Below are positions 22,262 to 35,465 of a stretch of DNA of 64,000 nucleotides, piece by piece. Positions within the stretch are counted from its first letter, which is position 1. Each line of letters begins with the position of its first letter. Below the pieces are notes generated by a model. It saw only the letters and a list, made by a program, of their open reading frames with translations, searched no databases and was not told the DNA's origin. Origin of the DNA: Calendula officinalis (taxonomy: Eukaryota > Streptophyta > Magnoliopsida > Asterales > Asteraceae); assembly GCA_963853835.1 (NCBI GenBank), contig OY970830.1:55358515-55422514 (forward strand), in the 5' to 3' direction. The translations under genes and the position numbers were made by a program.

Positions 22262-23712
22262 TAAAATAATTTCATATAATAGTAATGAAGTTTCAAAAGT
22301 GTTCTATTTATGTCACTCAAAGTTTACATTCATTTTATAACAGTAACCAAGTTTTAAAAGTGTCCAGTCATATATATTTAACCTTTGATTACAGGTTACC
22401 AACTCATTTTAATTTAATTTATATAAAAAAGTCATTAATAATAAAAAAAGAACTAATTTATTAATTTAATTTAATTGTTTATTCATTAAATTAAATTAAT
22501 AAATTAATTTAATTTATTAATGACTTTTTTAAACAATAAATCAATTAAATATGTATACGCAAAAGTATGTGAACATTACGCTTCTTTCGATTGCACGTAT
22601 TCGTTTTGGAATCATCATGAAATATTTAATCATCAGAAAAGAAAAAAAAACATCAACTTGTTAACGTGAAGGACCAATATCAAATATAGTGTTAGCTGCA
22701 ATCAATAAAACACATACCAAATTGCAATTCAAAAACAACCAAGGTTAGTTATCATAGCAATAAATCAATTAAATTAAATTAATAAATTAGTTCTTTAAAT
22801 TAAAATGAGTTGGTAACATGTAATCAAAGATTAAATACATATGATTGAAACACTTTTGAAACTTGATTACTATTATAGAGTGAAAGAGAAACGTTCAAGG
22901 AGGTCTATTATTTTATCAAGTTCCGAGGAACAAATCTCAACCATTGATCAATAAGATCTAATGGTCAAGATTAATCACATGTTTTATACATGAAGGGGTA
23001 TTTTGGTCATTTAGCACTTAAAAAATATTTTGATTTTTTTATTAAAATTTTTTTATATATTTTTTAATTGAGGCGTATTTTGGCCATTTAAAAAATAAAA
23101 AAAAAGTATTTTTTATTTTAAAATTTTTATTTTTTTTAATTTTTATTTTTTAATATTATTTTTTTTAAAATTTTTATTTTTTCATTAATAACACATAATG
23201 TGATTGCCTAGTGAATTACATGTGATTGCATACCGAATCACATGTGATTGAACTAAAACATCAAATTTGATTAAATATACAATCACATGTGATTTTACAT
23301 TAAAATCACATGTGATTAAGTTATACACGTAATTATCAAATAAATATTATTTTTTAATGAAAAAATAATAAAACTAAAAATAATAAAAAAATAAAAATAA
23401 AAATAAAAATAAAAAATAAAAAAATCGAAAATATTTTTAAGTGCTAAATGACCAAAATACCCCTTCATAATAAAAATAATAAAAAATATAAAAATAAAAA
23501 ATAAAAAATATAAAAAAAATTATTTGAAAAAATTACCAAAATACCCCTCAATATATAAACTTGTGATTAATCTTGACTATTAGATCATACTGATCAATGA
23601 CTGAGATTTGTTACTCGGGACTTCGTAAAAATAATAGGATTCCTTGAACGTAACAATAAACTTTGAGTGACTTAAATGAGACACTAATGAAACTTCATTA
23701 CTATTATGTGAA
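22262..23712. repeat. nested foldback (inverted repeat) structure
   Basis: The outer arms match over roughly 60 bp: about 22267-22330 (ATAATAGTAATGAAGTTTC, GTCACTCAAAGTTTA) and the inverse at about 23650-23710. Inside there are at least two further inverted pairs. The first is 22333-22470 with 22765-22880 (ACCAACTCATTTTAATTTAA). The second is 22880-23042 with 23416-23660, containing GTTCAAGGA, AATCTCAACCATTGATCA, GGGGTATTTTGGTCATTTAG and their complements. It is best read as MITEs inserted into each other. No ORF and no single target duplication could be fixed. Confidence 0.65.
23220..23315. repeat. repeated palindrome AATCACATGTGATT
   Basis: At the centre of the foldback, the self-complementary motif AATCACATGTGATT and near copies occur about four times in ~100 bp. 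Confidence 0.7.
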
Positions 23713-24058
23713 ATTAACCCATAAAAAAATGGGGTGGTTGGTTTTCAAGTTGGACGGGTTGACTTATCTTTATCTATATTAAATTAGAGTTTTTTTTTAA
23801 TGCTTGCCACCTCATGTTGTCCACATCAGCTATGCTGACTGGACTAATCCTAATCAGCTTTGCCCATTTGAATCAAGTATGGTAACTTCTCTATTTTTAA
23901 GCCCGTTCCGCAGATAAAGCCGTGGTTTCAGCAACTCAAATTGAAACCCTAATCAAACAATTCCCCACAGTTCTTTCAATTTCAAATTGAAGACGTAGAA
24001 AACCAAAAATTACCGCCGTTGGTAAGATGATTTATCGTCTCTGCTTTCTTATATTATA

Positions 24059-25186
24059 GGGTAAATTACAGAAATTGTCCCTGTAGTATACCTGATTCTG
24101 AATTTCTGTCCCTAAACTTTTTTTTTTGAATTTTTTGTCCCTAAATATTTTTGGATTTCAGTTTTCTGTCATTCCGTCCAATTTTGGCTGATATTTTTGT
24201 GTATTTCCCCAAATTACCCCTACGTTAACTCTTTTTTTACATTTTTCTTTTTCTTTTTACAAATTTCTTTTTCCATTCTCTCTCTTGCTCGTTGTTATCT
24301 TCTTCATCCTCACAAAACCTGCAAGTACTTGAAGGAGACATGATTTATCTTCATAAAATATGATTTATCTTCATAAAATCAAAACCTTTTTTTATAAGCA
24401 TAAATCAAAATCTAACCAAAACACAAATGGCCTATATTTTTCTTAATAAAACCAAAACCAAATCGCACATAGACGACATCATCATCAACAACAAAAAACA
24501 CAATTACTCAAAAATCCCTTTCAACCTAAAAACTCAAGAAATGAACTTTCTTCAAACTACTAAAAATTAAAATGTTTTATTTTTATTCACCTGAACACTC
24601 ATTTCCTTGTACTCATCTCTCTCTACACTCTTTCTTTGTCGTCTCTCTACAATCAAGAATGAAGAATGATCAGTAAAAATCGATTATTAGTTTCATGAGA
24701 TTGATCAAGATTGCCGACTTGAATTTTGAATACCATCACCGTCAACACCCTAAATCGACTCAGGTGCAGAACCACCATTTATCTCCGGCTCCACCCTCGC
24801 ACGACTTCCACCGCCACACCACCATCATCTCCCGCTCCACCCTAGCAGCCTCGTTTGAACACCATCGCCCCCACATACACACGAGAAAACCCAGAAGCAG
24901 AAATCGAGTGGTGGGTCGCCCGAATCAAAACCCGGAGCAGAAAACGAGTGGTGGGCCGCCGGAATTAAAACAAGAAAGAGAAAGGGGAAGATGGCGCCGA
25001 TGGAGGGATGAAACCAGAAGCATAAATCGAGTTGGAAATCTGCAGTTGCAATAACGAGATCTGTAAGATGAGGAGAAAGAGTGGATAGAAGACAAGCAAA
25101 AAGAAATGCTTTTAATCTTCTCGAGATCTGTAAAGTAAGGGTTTTTGAAATTTTGGTTTTAGGGACAATTTTTGTAATTTACCCCC
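24059..25186. mobile_element. non-autonomous Mutator-like element with gene-like interior
   Basis: A 1,128-bp element with ends GGGTAAATTACAGAAATTGT and (inward from the right) GGGGGTAAATTACAAAAATT, flanked by a perfect 9-bp duplication TATATTATA (24050-24058 and 25187-25195). The interior has a CT-rich leader-like stretch (about 24270-24650) and a 119-codon plus-strand frame (24695-25054) rich in His, Arg and Pro. That frame has no recognisable domain and is probably either a captured fragment or chance. No transposase is present. Confidence 0.7.
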
Positions 25187-25455
25187 TATATTATATAAAA
25201 AATGAAAGATTGTATAGTAATTTATCGTTTCATTTCATTAGGTTAACATATATTTCAACAATGACAAAAAAGGAGAATTTGATTAGGGAATTATCTCTGT
25301 CAACATGAGATTGAAATCTTAAAGTTCGAATTATACACTTGTGGAAATTGAATGATTTCAACAAGCCATTGCTTCTATATAAAATAGACTAGCTTCATAG
25401 CCCGCCTGACTGGGCGCGCATGCTTCAAGAGATATGTAGGAAAATAACAAAATAT

Positions 25456-25719
25456 TCATACTGGCTGAAATAACATATCAATCATAATTGTAATGATTAG
25501 TTGGTAAAATTTTGATACATGAGTAAATGTTATGGGAAATTTAGAGACGAAATAAAACTTCTTTGTAAACGATATTTGTAATTGAATTAGTATAATTGTC
25601 ATTTTGTTGTCACAACAAATAACCTTAAATCCTTTCTTGCTCTTAACTCTTAAGACATCGACACATAGTTGACCATGCGAGAAATATCTTAGATAGAGGT
25701 TGCATAATTCACGAGTCAT
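25456..25719 (-). pseudogene. H1 helicase C-terminal remnant
   Basis: The minus-strand frame contains YFSHGQLCVDVLRVKSKKG followed by FKVICCD. This matches the last PIF1-type helicase motif of Helitron Rep-helicases, also seen in H3 as FSHGQLYVALSRVKNKNG. Only about 40 residues are recognisable, and the frame then runs on as unrelated AT-rich sequence. Rep and the helicase core are missing, so H1 is not autonomous. The remnant lies just before the Helitron 3' hairpin, its expected place. Confidence 0.75.
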
Positions 25720-26429
25720 TCGGGTTGGTTAATAGATCAATTCAATAGATCAATAGGTCTACTAATTCGATTGGCATATATGAACTGATCCAAGTATTAA
25801 TAGAAAAATGCCATAATCAAACATACTCAGAATACCAATATTTTAACTTGCCACACATCACGTTTTTGCACATAATAATCAAAATACCCCGGCTTGCTTT
25901 TTTTTCAATTTCGACCCGAATACTTAAGAACGTCTCGGGTTGTCTTTTCTCTATTGGGTGAAACGGGTAAAATCATTGTAAGCTACTAAAGATTTGTAAT
26001 TTTTGCATCTCTTTATCAATAAAATTTGTCAATATTATGATTTATGAAGAAATAAAAGATAGTTGAATTGACAATTTAGTTGAAAAAGTAAACGCTAAAA
26101 TAACAGAGTGACAATATAGAAATAATATTCATAAATCATAGTGTAGGTAACATTATTTTTTCCAAACGTTATGTGTGTGTTCTGACACGTTTTGACAGGT
26201 TATATTGGAAGGTGAAATACGTAAGACGGCTGCAGTACTTATGGAATGACATGAAAAAAAGGTTGGTTGAAATTCCTGATTTTGTAGTCACTTACAGATT
26301 ATGTGATTGAACCAGACCCCTTCATGCCACTAATATTGCATATGGGAGGTATGAAGATAGGAGGACAAATGGTCTATCTTTTAGTGACTGATTAGACAGA
26401 ATTTTGTAGAATGATAAACATAATATTTA

Positions 26430-26770
26430 TAATTATTGACTTGATCAGTAAGAATAATAACACAGCAACGAAAGCTTGTAAATTGGCTTTTGCATTTTCC
26501 AAATTCTTGTGCAAAAAGAAGTGGCCTGCCTGCATTTACAAAAATTAATTCAAATCTCTTTAACCCTTTCTAAATTATACTTTCAATTTTATTTTATTAA
26601 AAAAAATAATATATGTACCTCTTCACAACAGTACTCAAGCTCTAAAATAAATACCTTAGGATACTTCAAAACCAGTTAGCAATGCCTCACCAGTACCCTC
26701 TTTAGCTTCTACATCCAAGCATTTCTCAATGTTTGGAATCTTTGCCATTTCTAAGTGCATGTTTATCGTT
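26430..26770 (-). pseudogene. captured prefoldin subunit 3 gene fragment in H1
   Basis: Two exon-like pieces on the minus strand. The first (26770 to about 26612) starts after a TTTTGTAG acceptor and encodes AKIPNIEKCLDV, GTGEALLTGFEVS, then a stop and GIYFRA. A shifted frame gives LEYCCEE. The second (26529 to about 26430), after an AAATGCAG acceptor, encodes HKNLENAKANLQAFVA. These follow, in order, the conserved segments of prefoldin subunit 3 (VBP1/PFD3, a cytosolic co-chaperone for actin and tubulin), with an internal deletion, a nonsense codon and frameshifts. The retained intron shows that capture was from genomic DNA. It lies inside Helitron H1 on the same strand as the helicase remnant, so it is a pseudogene fragment, not a host locus. 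Confidence 0.7.
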
Positions 26771-28741
26771 CTACAAAATAACAAAAGTATGTTTATCATG
26801 TTTATAATTTAGTTGCAATGTCTGGAATTTAGTGGTCAAGTTTAAATTTTAATTCAAGATAAATAACATACATATAGAAATGGCAGATACTTTCTCTTGG
26901 AGTATCAAGTATGATCACATCACCAAATCCAATTTTACACTCAATATATATACTGGAAGTATAAAAGTACTTGCTAGTATTGAGAAACTTTTAATTAATC
27001 ACAATTAATCAGTTAAAACAAACAAATGTCGTATCAATCAAACACAAACCTGGAAAAAAAAAAATCCTACAAAACAAATGATGGATGTAATAGAGAACCT
27101 GAAACCCATTTCCAATCTGGATTGATTGTACCCGCTACCTTTATTTTTGAACGGCTGTACCCACTACCTGAAGTATGCTCCTTAACCAAAAAGAAGAAAA
27201 AAAAATACATATTATAGGAAATTGTATAATGCGCCTGATTAAATGGGAGCCTGAACATAATATTTTCACGATGTTAAAACGGGTCAAAACTGAAAATAGA
27301 AACCGGTCAAACGGGTCAAAAAGTGATCTAAAATAGAAATTGGTCGGGTGCAATTGCAGAATGTATTTAAAATTAAAAATAAAAAGAAATAAATTCACTT
27401 AGAAATTCACTGTCTTTGACTCCTTTGTTGGGTTTTTTTGCCTCCTTGGCACATTTATCCATATCCTACAACCATCCTATTAACGAATTTATAACACGTA
27501 AATTAATAAATAGATTCGGGTTGCAGAATTTAAAGCTTCGTATTTGCACAACAATACACGGGAAACTCAGAATATGGATCCAAAGAATTGAATCGATGAA
27601 AAATATGGGAACGTAGGTTGATTGAGCGATTAAAGTAATCACGATTAGGGTTTCAGTTTTCATATGGCAATTAATATAAAGTGTTTTTTTTTAAAATCAC
27701 GGCCTGAAATCACGCCTTTGATTGAATGCAGCTACGAAATCGAAATTAGTGATTCATGATTAAAACTGACTCGTGATTCATGATATTGCAGTGATCTCGG
27801 CTTGAAAGGTGGCATTTTAACCCAATTACATGTCATCAAAACCCTCCAATCAGAAGGAAGAATAAGGACACGTGTACAAATTAGAATAACTTATCATATC
27901 CCATACATAATTCAAAGGTGCTTGTAGTTACCATATTGTAAATTTAATAACTGAAAAATATGGCAATGATTTAATATGGTAAGACAGAAATACGAAAATT
28001 AATACAAAATTTGTACCAATTACTGTAACTTACCAGTGATTGAAAAGAGAAAATTAAAGATTAGTTAGTGGAACACCAATCACCAATTGCATGTCTCCTT
28101 TTCCTGCAAGCTACTCACCATTTGCATTGTGATTTGCCTGCATCCATAATCAAGACAACAATAAAAACCCGTAATTTGTAAAAGTTAGTTCAAATATCAG
28201 AAGAAAATCTGTTGATATAAGTCATATTTAAAGGGCTTAATTAAGCTTATACTAACCTATAACCCGTGATAAATCACGGTAGCTTATAAATTTTTTCATA
28301 ATATTGATCACATGGATGACTTTCAAACTATTCAACCATTAAATGTTTCAGCTCATTATTAAATTACCCATGTATGTCGTAGAGAAAAAGTATAACCCAA
28401 ATCGACCTGTTTACTAATGGACCGAAAGGTAGAAAATGTTAACAACAATGGGTAAAAAGGTGAGATTAAAAAAAAAAATTGCAAAAAGCCACCTCAAACA
28501 AATCTATTTATCATCTTTCATCAATTGTTTCTTGAATTCCTTTCAACATAACTATTAGGTCCCATCACGACATTTAGGACTCATCACAAACCCATTCGGG
28601 TGGGTTGATGCAGCATGGGTCAAAACCACAATTGCATATTTGCATAAAATCAAATAGGTTGACCGAGATATTAGTTACAGTTCTCAAAACTGGCATATCA
28701 CCAAAATCACTGTGCATATTTAATCTAATCTATCAAAATAG

Positions 28742-28849
28742 AATGCAGGCCATGTTGAAAGTTTCGAACATAATTTCATCGAAAATAGAATTAATTGTTC
28801 CACATTTCCCGACATCCGTTTTCCCAAGAACCATAATGGTTCTTGACCT
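28742..28849 (-). pseudogene. captured Toc34-like GTPase fragment in H1
   Basis: After an acceptor-like TTGCAACAG, the minus strand reads RTIMVLGKTDVGKCGTINS and then IFDEIMFETFNM. This resembles the G1/P-loop exon of Toc33/Toc34 (AIG1-type GTPases of the chloroplast outer membrane import complex), whose consensus is GxxxxGK[ST]. Here the last P-loop residue is Cys, so it would not bind GTP normally. Another minus-strand piece near 26890-26945 (IGFGDVIILDTPRES) could be the G3 region of the same gene, but this is weak. Other P-loop GTPases of the AIG1 group are possible. Confidence 0.5.
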
Positions 28850-29806
28850 GTTGCAAGGTAATTTCAACTATGATCAAATTCCACAATTATAAACCAAGAA
28901 GACCAGATTCGTTACAATATTTTCACATGTAATATTTGCTACACATTAATGAAAAACTTATTACAAGCAACCTACGTCAGTGGCTGATTTTGCATATTTC
29001 ATTGCAAATCCACAACGCATTAGCAATCAACAAATAGAAAACTTAATTACCGCAAGTAAGAATTAGAATCGGTATTTAATCTGTGAATCGGTGGAAATTC
29101 CCTCCCATGATTTAATTGTGATACTGCAGTTTTGATCCAATTCAATAAATTGAAAGGTTGATAAATATTATCTGATTGAAGCTTGAAAGCAGATTCAAGT
29201 CATTCAACGTGATATTGTGAACCGAGATTTTTGTGAGCTCCGAAGGAGGTAACTACCATGACTATTCAATAATGCATTTAGGTTAAAATCAGTCTCACCT
29301 CCCTGTAAATGACAAACGTTTAATCAAAGATAAAAAATGGACTATATGTCTATATCTCATCTTAACATTAATGGGCATTTCATCGAACACTTCATCTGCA
29401 TTTCGTAGGACACTTCATGTCCACCTGTACGCTTCATTGTTTATTGTTTATAGAATGTTTTTTTTATTCACTTTATAAATTGCTGGTCGCTCATACTTGA
29501 AAAAGACGCAATCGAAAGAGACGAACTAAATGAAAACAAAAACTCGTTAAATTGAAAGAGGGAGTTACCGGTCGGATTAGTGAGGAGCGCAGGCAGTTTG
29601 TGCGTAAGAGAGAAGAAGATGAAGATACATGGGTTGGCAAAAGACGAAGAGGGATTAAGGTTTTGTGAGGAATCAGTCTTCGGAATATTGTGAGGGATTT
29701 GTTGACCAATGGGTGAATTACACGTGGCATATTCGACCAATGGGTGAGCTCCAAACAGCTGAGTTGTCATAGGTAAATCAAATGTAGGCTTATATATAGG
29801 AGAAGA

Positions 29807-30838
<1,032 letters not shown>

Positions 30839-31501
30839 TTTTTTATTTCAGTTAATAGGAAATGAATATATATTTTATATTTCCCTACCATATTGAATAT
30901 ATTTTTTTTTCCGGACGGATTGGGTAACAGGTCAAAACGGGCCATGTTGGGTTGACCCGCTAACACTTTTTGTCCATTTTTATTTAATAATTAACTAATA
31001 CATTATTTATGATAACATAAAAAATATTTCTACAATAATGATCTAAATATTTAAATTCAAGTTCAAGTTTTACTGGGATATTCTCGAAAGGTCCCAACTA
31101 TAGATGGATCTGCTGCACCAGCTGTGCCTGCAGATTCAAAAATAATGGGACCCGGGTCAGTTTCCTGTTGATTCAAGCCACATTCTTCAAATATCAGAAA
31201 CCACTTAAGCCACAATATATTCCTTGGTAAGCGTTTTAATTTTATTCTTCAGATTATGGATACATTTCTATTGCAATTTTTGAAATTATTAAAATATTAG
31301 GGTTTGAAAATATATGGTAAAGAATTCCAGCCATGACCAAAATTAAAAATGGATGGGTCGGGTATGATTACCAAAAGAATTCTAGCCATGACCCTCATTA
31401 AAAATGGGTGGGTCAGGTTTTGGGTAATAGTTTAGCGTGCAAAATATGATTACTTCAAATTATAAGTTTAAAGATATATGCTTTGGAGATTAGTATTGAT
31501 A
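30839..31501. other. gene-free spacer between H2 and H3
   Basis: No gene is recognised. At about 31320-31425 two diverged ~55-bp copies lie in tandem (GAATTCCAGCCATGACC and GAATTCTAGCCATGACC, each followed by a GATGGGTCGGGT-like phrase). A GC-richer patch near 31100-31160 is unidentified. Confidence 0.5.
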
Positions 31502-32149
31502 TCCTACACTATATATGAGACTACATATGTTGAATTTTTGCCAACTAATCAAAACCGTGGCCTCCCATTGGTGGACAATGCCACGTGTAATTGTGGTATT
31601 GGTCCACAACATTCTCGCCCATATAACCCAACGACCAATCCCAGCTTTTATTTCAACCCGAAAAAACAGGCATTGACCATTCAAGATACGATTATGAAAC
31701 GAAAAGTAGTTATGATGAATCCGTTAAAAAAGGCAACTATATTGCCTTTTTGATTATATGCGGAATGTCAAATACAAAATTCAAAGTCAATTTATTATAA
31801 ACAATATAAAAGATACTGTTTTATCAATTTAAATTTAATTTCTCGCCTAACAAATCATAAAATATTGCGGTATTAATTACAATTACTTCATGTTTAATAA
31901 AACCGAATCATCTAACAAATCGTAAAATATTGACTTACTAAAACATGCATTCAAAATTCAAAATACATCCATGCATCCATCCCTATATATGAGCCCATAC
32001 TTTACCGGAGATATTCATAAGTTCATCACCTGCATCCACAATCTCCAGCAGTTGAAGGTACACGTTACAATTTAATATAAGCAGCCACATATTATCAAAT
32101 GTTGACTTCTTTATCAGTACTTATTTTCGTTTATATTTGATTAAATAAT

Positions 32150-33010
32150 TGCAGGTAAAGATTTCGCAGGAGATTCTACCACCATCTTCAATTTAAAGGT
32201 AATTCTAAAAACAATATTTCATCGGGTATTAGTTTGACTATTTTCAGAATCATTATATTTATGACAGTTTGACTTTGAATAGTCAAACATTATAACCAAA
32301 ATATTGTTGTTTTTTGTTTGTTACAGCAGTTGCAGAATAATCCATCGCTTAAAGTATACCATCATCTTCAATTGCAAGGTAATTCCGAAAACCTTATTTT
32401 ATTGGTTATTAACATGAATTATAAACCCTCATCAGTTTAGTTTAATAATGGTGTTTTAAAACTTTTTATACGGTCAAACTATTTTTAATAATGTAATTAT
32501 ATTATGGCAGTTTAGTTTTCTAAATAGTCTAACATTATAACCTAAATCATTATCTAAATAATTATTTAAAAACAGTATAAAAATTATGTAACCTAAATAA
32601 TTATTTGATTGATGAGCACATGAGTTTGAATTTTTTAAGTAAAACTTTTCACTATTTTTACTGTATTTTATAACTATCAAATTTTGACTTTTTAAAGTCA
32701 ACTACTTACGAATGATACTGTTTCAGTAAATAAATAGTCAAACATTATTACATAGATCAGTAAATAAATATTATGTTAGAAAACAGTATCATTTATATTA
32801 GTGTATTACCACATGGTTCTTGAAAAACTATGTGTGACCAATTTAATCTCAATTAAAATTTTATTTACTTTAATTACTATATTTTAAATAACACTACAGT
32901 AAGACTTTTTTAAAGTCAAACTGTTTTAATCAGTATCATATATTACATCAGTTTGACTTTTAAGTAGTCAAACATTATAATTTGAAACAGTAAAAAAATA
33001 GTCTTTAAAA
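32150..33010. repeat. dispersed inverted motif array in H3
   Basis: The phrase CAGTTTGACTTT...AATAGTCAAACATTATAA recurs at about 32265, 32505, 32690-32750 and 32945. Each copy has GTTTGACT and AGTCAAAC arms that could pair. The background is AT-rich with no ORF. Confidence 0.6.
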
Positions 33011-33135
33011 AATAGTATCACTTTTATTTAACCTAAATAATGTTTTAACTATTTTCAAAATAAATTTAAAAAATAAAAAATGTGAACAATTATAATGGGA
33101 TAATGGAAAACCACAACTTTTTACAGAATTTTTAC

Positions 33136-34130
33136 CTGCATGATACATAAACTTCCATTACGACAAAGGTCAACGCCCTCACAGTCAAACCCAATAACCA
33201 ATTTCTTATCAGGCGATGGTTTTAAAAATTCAGGTGGAAGTTGGCTTGCATTAGTAACAATATGGACAGGAACTACTTCACCACCTGAAATATAATTTCA
33301 AATTGCTATGAATTAACTACTAAATTATATCAACTGATTATTAATTATTTGACTATCAGTCAACTGATTTAGTATAGCTAATGATATTAATCAAAATTGA
33401 TACCATCAATAATTTGCAACAAATGATTGGAATGCCCCAAATAGCTAATGTTTTGCCAAATCAAATAAAACATTGCAAATTACAGTAAAGAACAATATTT
33501 CAGAACTAATTGTTTTACTATCTCTTATAAACCCTAATTATGCTGATCGAGACTAATACAATAACAATCAAGAAATTAACATGATCAAAGTGCACAAACA
33601 GCTAATGTTTTGCCAAATTAAGAAAATTATTGCAACCAATATACAAAAATCATACCAATTACACCAATTCGGGAGTAGGGTTTGACTATTAGTCAAACGC
33701 TTAAAAAAACCCTAATTATTCTGATCGAAATTAATACAATCAACAAATTGCCGCGATCAAAATAGATAAACATCTAACCATTTCCTACAACAATAACCCG
33801 CTGCAATTTCAATTAGGAAATAGATCGGTGTCAGTACACATTTGGGAATTATTTGATTTGAACGAGACAATAATCGCTATTAGTAATCATGTGCAAACAA
33901 CAAACGTTTAACAAGTTCAAACAGCATAAGCCCTAAATCAAATGCTATGGTTGAACACTCTTACAGAATAAATTAACAGTAACGCGAAAATAATCACCAA
34001 ATAGTGAGCGCATGTGTAAATAAAATGAATCAAAATCGATAGTTTTAAAAGAAATGAGAATATGCATGCCTGAATCAGAAGGAAGGGGTATATTGGTCTG
34101 ATGATTTGAGGGAGAAAGAGACGACGCCAT
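33136..34130 (-). pseudogene. captured 5' part of a DEDD 3'-5' exonuclease gene in H3
   Basis: Exon 1 (34130-34070) encodes MASSLSPSNHQTNIPLPSDS plus one base. Exon 2 (33284-33136) after a TTTCAG acceptor encodes GEVVPVHIVTNASQLPPEF, KLVIGFDCEGVDLCRNGSL and CIMQ, then a GTAAAA donor. FDCEGVDLC is the ExoI motif (DxE) of plant 3'-5' exonuclease domain proteins (RNase D/Werner-like). The exon phases join correctly, but the exon 1 donor is GC rather than GT. Both exons are open. The gene then stops in the following intron, so the ExoII and ExoIII motifs are absent. It lies antisense to the Helitron helicase. Captured host fragment is the best reading; a host gene broken by the Helitron is the alternative. 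Confidence 0.75.
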
Positions 34131-34547
34131 GGCGATGATCGAACCATCCGCAGATCAATAAACCTTCCCTCCGATCTTTACTGCCGATAGATATACGGCA
34201 TAGTTTATTTTCCGATTAGATTTGGACATGCATCACTCAATTGTACCGTACAGTTTCTTAACATTTTGAACTTTGTTGATTTATGTCCCTATAGTTTCAA
34301 ACTCTCAAATACTTATTTATGTGAAAACAAAAAATGGTTATTAAAAGTTTAATGTGATTTATGGTATGATTTGGTTGTCGAAATTTTCATTGACATTGGA
34401 TATTAGATGGTCTAGATTGACTAAAGAAGGTAGAAAGTCAAGATTTGTATTTGAACTTAACATTTTAAAACAAAGAGAGTAAATGTATTATGAAGTAGTA
34501 AAATAAAGTAAGATTAAAAAAAATAAATTATCAACGCTATATTAGTC

Positions 34548-35334
34548 GGTAGATGGTGAATCGTCGGTAGAGTTCCCGGACAACATGCTGATTCCAATGT
34601 CTAATGATAACGTTGGGGCTATTATTGCTGAAACATTCCCTAATTTGATGCATAATCTATGGCAACCCAGATTTTTTCAGGATAGAGCCATTCTTGCTCC
34701 CACGCACGAAATGGTTGACCTCATAAACGAACGTATGCTGTCATTAATTCCGGGAGAAGAAAAGACGTACGAGTCTTCGGACTCGGTTTCCGCTGCAGAT
34801 GAAGATGATACTATGTTTAACCTTGATCTTTACACCACTGACTTCTTGAACAGCATAAAAATGTCAGGTGTCCCGCAACATATGTTGAAGTTAAAAATTG
34901 GCGCTCCGGTAATGTGTATGCGGAATATTGATCAGAAAGCTGGATTGTGCAACGGAACCAGACTTCAGATATTACGAATGGGGGTGAATATAATCGAGGG
35001 TAAAATCATATCTAGCGGCAGGGTGGGTACAATTTGCGCTATCCCTCGAATGGTTATTAGCCCTTCCGACAACAAGATGCCTTTCAAATTGAATCGCATG
35101 CAATTTCCGGTTCAGGTATGCTTTGCTATGACCATTAATAAAAGTCAAGGGTAGACGTTGTCTCGGGTTGGGTTGTTTCTGCAAAAACTGGTATTCTCAC
35201 ATGGCCAGCTTTATGTGGCCCTATCACGAGTTAAGAACAAGAATGGATTGAAGGTTATTTGTTGTGACATCGAGGGGAATTACACTAATTCAACAACAAA
35301 TGTAGTTTACAAAGAAGTCTTATTTCGTTTATAA
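34548..35334 (+). pseudogene. H3 PIF1-type Helitron helicase, C-terminal part, broken
   Basis: From about 34548 the frame reads VDGESSVEFPDNMLIPMS, then FFQDRAILAPTHEMVDLINE, GAPVMCMRNID, GLCNGTRLQ, FAMTINKSQG, an in-frame TAG at 35152-35154, TLSRVGLFL, FSHGQLYVALSRVKN and a terminal TAA at 35332-35334. These are the last motifs of the PIF1-like helicase of plant Helitron Rep-Hel proteins. The TAG falls inside a helicase motif. About 260 residues remain of a protein normally well over 1,000, so the Rep nuclease and the Walker A/B half are lost. It would have unwound DNA for rolling-circle transposition. Confidence 0.9.
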
Positions 35335-35465
35335 ATTTTATGTAACATTTCTTAATGTATCGATTTTGAATGAAGATTCATCATTACAGCTACAACATTA
35401 TTATGCCATTTGTAAAATTATTAATGTTTGTTGGGATTTTTCTACATACTAATTTTTGAAGCATA

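Larger units (their letters stand above)
21656..24049. other. gene-free repeat-rich stretch
   Basis: No gene is seen. It contains a dispersed inverted repeat copy (21679-21732), a possible short MITE (21735-21890), a nested foldback structure (about 22262-23712) and AT-rich homopolymer-like sequence at 23040-23520. At 23773 ATCTATATTAAATTAGAG resembles a Helitron 5' end, but no matching 3' end was found. Confidence 0.5.
25389..29806 (-). mobile_element. H1: Helitron (minus strand) with captured gene fragments
   Basis: On the minus strand the 5' end is TCTTCTCCTATATATAAGCC (29806 downward) and the 3' end is ...GAAGCTAG (25389-25392). The 3' end is preceded by a partly degenerate GC hairpin (GCGCGCCCAGTCAGGCGGGC). 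The element sits between A (25388) and T (29807), as Helitrons do, with no target duplication. A helicase C-terminal remnant lies next to the 3' end. The 5' subterminal block CCATTGGTCGAATATGCCAC resembles those of H2 and H3, so the three belong to one family. A 100-codon minus frame at 29468-29770 starts in this block and is of unknown meaning. The interior carries fragments resembling prefoldin subunit 3 and Toc34. Confidence 0.8.

Noticed and set aside
23773..23800. Helitron 5' end-like sequence ATCTATATTAAATTAGAG
   Set aside because: No paired plus-strand hairpin-CTRR end could be identified downstream; it could be a remnant.
27026..27260. Overlapping frames inside H1 suggesting another captured gene
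   Set aside because: Phrases such as VAGTINPDWKWVSG look protein-like, but I could not tie them to any family.
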